NCBI GenBank assembly: GCA_017881445.1
Contig: JADGQX010000005.1
Location: 1-53,296 of the forward strand
Direction: 5' to 3'
From: Gemmatimonadota bacterium
GTDB taxonomy: Bacteria > Gemmatimonadota > Gemmatimonadetes > Longimicrobiales > RSA9
DNA length: 53,296 nucleotides
The stretch's first letter is position 1. The number at the start of each line of letters is the position of its first letter. This document shows, piece by piece, positions 52,131 through 53,296 of this stretch. The translations under genes and the position numbers were made by a program. A model generated the notes under the pieces. That model did not search any database. It was not told where the DNA came from and saw only the letters and a list, made by a program, of their open reading frames with translations.

Positions 52131-53296
52131 TTACCAGCCCGTGTTCTGCGGATACGGCGTCCCGGTCACGCCATTGATCTGGGCCTGGGGGATCGGCCGG
52201 TAGTAGTGCTTGTCCCCGATGTTCGGCCGGGCAACCGCACTGTACTGCTTGATCCGGGCCAGGAAGAAGTCCTTCCCCGGCCGATGGAGATCGTCCCACC
52301 GGGTGAACTCGCCCGACATCTCGCGCTCGCGCTCGTCCATGATGAAGTTGATGTTCATCTGGCCGGCGTTCACGAGGATGGCGGGATCGCCCTTGTGGCT
52401 CGTGGCGCACAGCGGCGGACCGGCGCAGGCGGCGCGCACGCGCAGGACGTTGATGTCCGTCGCGGCCACCGCGGGCTGGTTCAGCCCGACAGCGGCTTCC
52501 GCCGCGATCAGGTAGGTCTCGCCCAGGCGGTACATGTAGCGGTCCTTGCCCCCGTTCGCATCGGACAGGCCGCCGATGCGGAGGTTGTCCTGGAACTTCT
52601 TGAGCGTCGGGTAGTGCTCGTAGCCGTATATGCCCTTGGCGTCGTTGTTCAGACCGCAGTCCGCCGTCGGGTCCGTCGTGCAGGGCGTCATGATGCGGTA
52701 CGCCTTGGACTGCCGGTAGCTATCGGGCACCTGGTAGCCCACGTACACCACGGTGGTGTCGGATCCCGCGCCCGCGCCGATGAGCGAGCCGCTCGCGTCC
52801 TTCAGCGTGTTGCGGGCTACGATGGCCGCGCCGCTGGTGCAGTTCGGGCAGGTGCCGGCGGCGTTGTTGCCGTTGGCGTTGGCGAACCAGACCGTCTGGA
52901 AGCTGGCGTCGAAGCGGGTGTCGAGCACGTCCACGCCCAGCCCCGGCGTCCCGGCGTAGCGGGTCTGGTTGAAGATGGCGATCGCCGCCGGGGTCGGACG
53001 GATCCGGCGGAACGGCCGGCCGTCGTCCAGGGAGCGGTTCATCCCCGCCGCCCAGCCGCTATTCGCATCGTAGTGGCTGAGGAAGATGAGGTGGAAGTAG
53101 TTCGTCTCGCCGCCGCCGTTATACTGCGACACGAGGTAGGAAAACTGCACCGGCATGATGACTTCCGTGTTCTGCCTCGACCAGTTCGTCAGGTCGCAGT
53201 AGCCCTGACGGCCCGGGTCCGCGGCCGCGGCCGCCCGGTGCGTGCCGCACCAGAGGTCCGCGAAATTCGCCACCAGTGAGTACTTGCCGGAATTGA
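52131..53296 (-). CDS. SusD/RagB-family outer-membrane glycan-binding lipoprotein, C-terminal part
   Basis: The last 388 codons of a gene that starts beyond the right edge. SusD proteins lie on the outer membrane and hand glycans to the SusC channel. Features: GGGETNYFHLIFLS, the late-domain segment RYMYRLGETYLIAAEAAVGL, LRVRAACAG, NINFIMDEREREMSGEFTRW then DDLHR (the typical SusD end motif, usually FLxERxRELxxEGxRWxDL) and YYRPIPQAQING. The stop is TAA-like at 52131 with the C-terminus ending PYPQNTGW. Its SusC partner is expected upstream outside the window. As head of the minus-strand arm with GH10, GH3 and deacetylases, it probably binds xylan or xylo-oligosaccharides. Confidence 0.9.
   Translation of the reverse strand, partial: NSGKYSLVANFADLWCGTHRAAAAADPGRQGYCDLTNWSRQNTEVIMPVQFSYLVSQYNGGGETNYFHLIFLSHYDANSGWAAGMNRSLDDGRPFRRIRPTPAAIAIFNQTRYAGTPGLGVDVLDTRFDASFQTVWFANANGNNAAGTCPNCTSGAAIVARNTLKDASGSLIGAGAGSDTTVVYVGYQVPDSYRQSKAYRIMTPCTTDPTADCGLNNDAKGIYGYEHYPTLKKFQDNLRIGGLSDANGGKDRYMYRLGETYLIAAEAAVGLNQPAVAATDINVLRVRAACAGPPLCATSHKGDPAILVNAGQMNINFIMDEREREMSGEFTRWDDLHRPGKDFFLARIKQYSAVARPNIGDKHYYRPIPQAQINGVTGTPYPQNTGW

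Noticed and set aside
1-53296. RNA genes, CRISPR arrays, transposases, integrase or attachment sites
   Set aside because: Looked for clustered direct repeats, tRNA-like cloverleafs, DDE or recombinase motifs and terminal inverted repeats; none stood out.

Overview
The window is very GC-rich, densely coded and entirely bacterial. Carbohydrate-active enzymes, a SusD-type lipoprotein, a TonB-dependent receptor and many Sec or lipoprotein signals point to a Gram-negative soil-type polysaccharide degrader. The combination of SusD/TonB outer-membrane machinery, high GC, Shine-Dalgarno sites and a family of small plug-like lipoproteins fits Gemmatimonadota best. That assignment is an inference from gene content, not from a marker gene. 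I see no rRNA, tRNA, CRISPR array or transposase.

Layout. (1) 1-3.7 kb: a TonB-dependent receptor translationally coupled to a truncated lipoprotein gene, then a small plug-like lipoprotein. (2) 4.0-7.9 kb, minus strand: FGGY ribulokinase, a GRP/RhaT-type sugar permease and a zinc-dependent polyol-type dehydrogenase, which looks like a pentose or pentitol module. (3) 8.1-9.9 kb: gene debris, namely the C-terminal part of a heme peroxidase facing a frameshifted LuxR-type regulator remnant. (4) 9.9-15.9 kb: a signal-less sugar-binding protein, a strong shared terminator, and a five-gene operon (isocitrate/isopropylmalate-type dehydrogenase, HMG-CoA-lyase-type enzyme, class III CoA-transferase, aconitase-type large and small subunits) that looks like a branched dicarboxylic acid pathway. 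(5) 16.2-22.6 kb, plus strand: GH13, a PQQ-like propeller protein, a lipoprotein and GH3. (6) 22.8-28.9 kb: an oxidative pentose (Weimberg-type) module, with an aldonate dehydratase and FAH-fold 2-keto-3-deoxy-aldonate dehydratase divergent from a ketoglutarate-semialdehyde dehydrogenase, plus a GntP permease. (7) 29.1-33.3 kb: two alpha/beta hydrolases, a sugar-binding lipoprotein and a tandem pair of the plug-like lipoproteins.

(8) 33.4-53.3 kb is a xylan-utilisation locus with two convergent arms. The plus arm encodes GH115 (alpha-glucuronidase), GH9, GH43 and GH127 (beta-L-arabinofuranosidase). The minus arm runs from SusD, cut by the window edge, through a sialate-O-acetylesterase-type and an SGNH esterase, GH3, a GPH-type oligosaccharide symporter and GH10 xylanase to a FadR-type regulator at its end. 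Together these would strip acetyl, glucuronosyl and arabinosyl groups from glucuronoarabinoxylan, cut the backbone, import the products and finish them with GH3/GH43. Modules 2 and 6 could then carry the released pentoses towards the pentose phosphate pathway or 2-oxoglutarate. The join between the two arms holds a 30-codon remnant of another GH43-type gene, so the locus has been rearranged.
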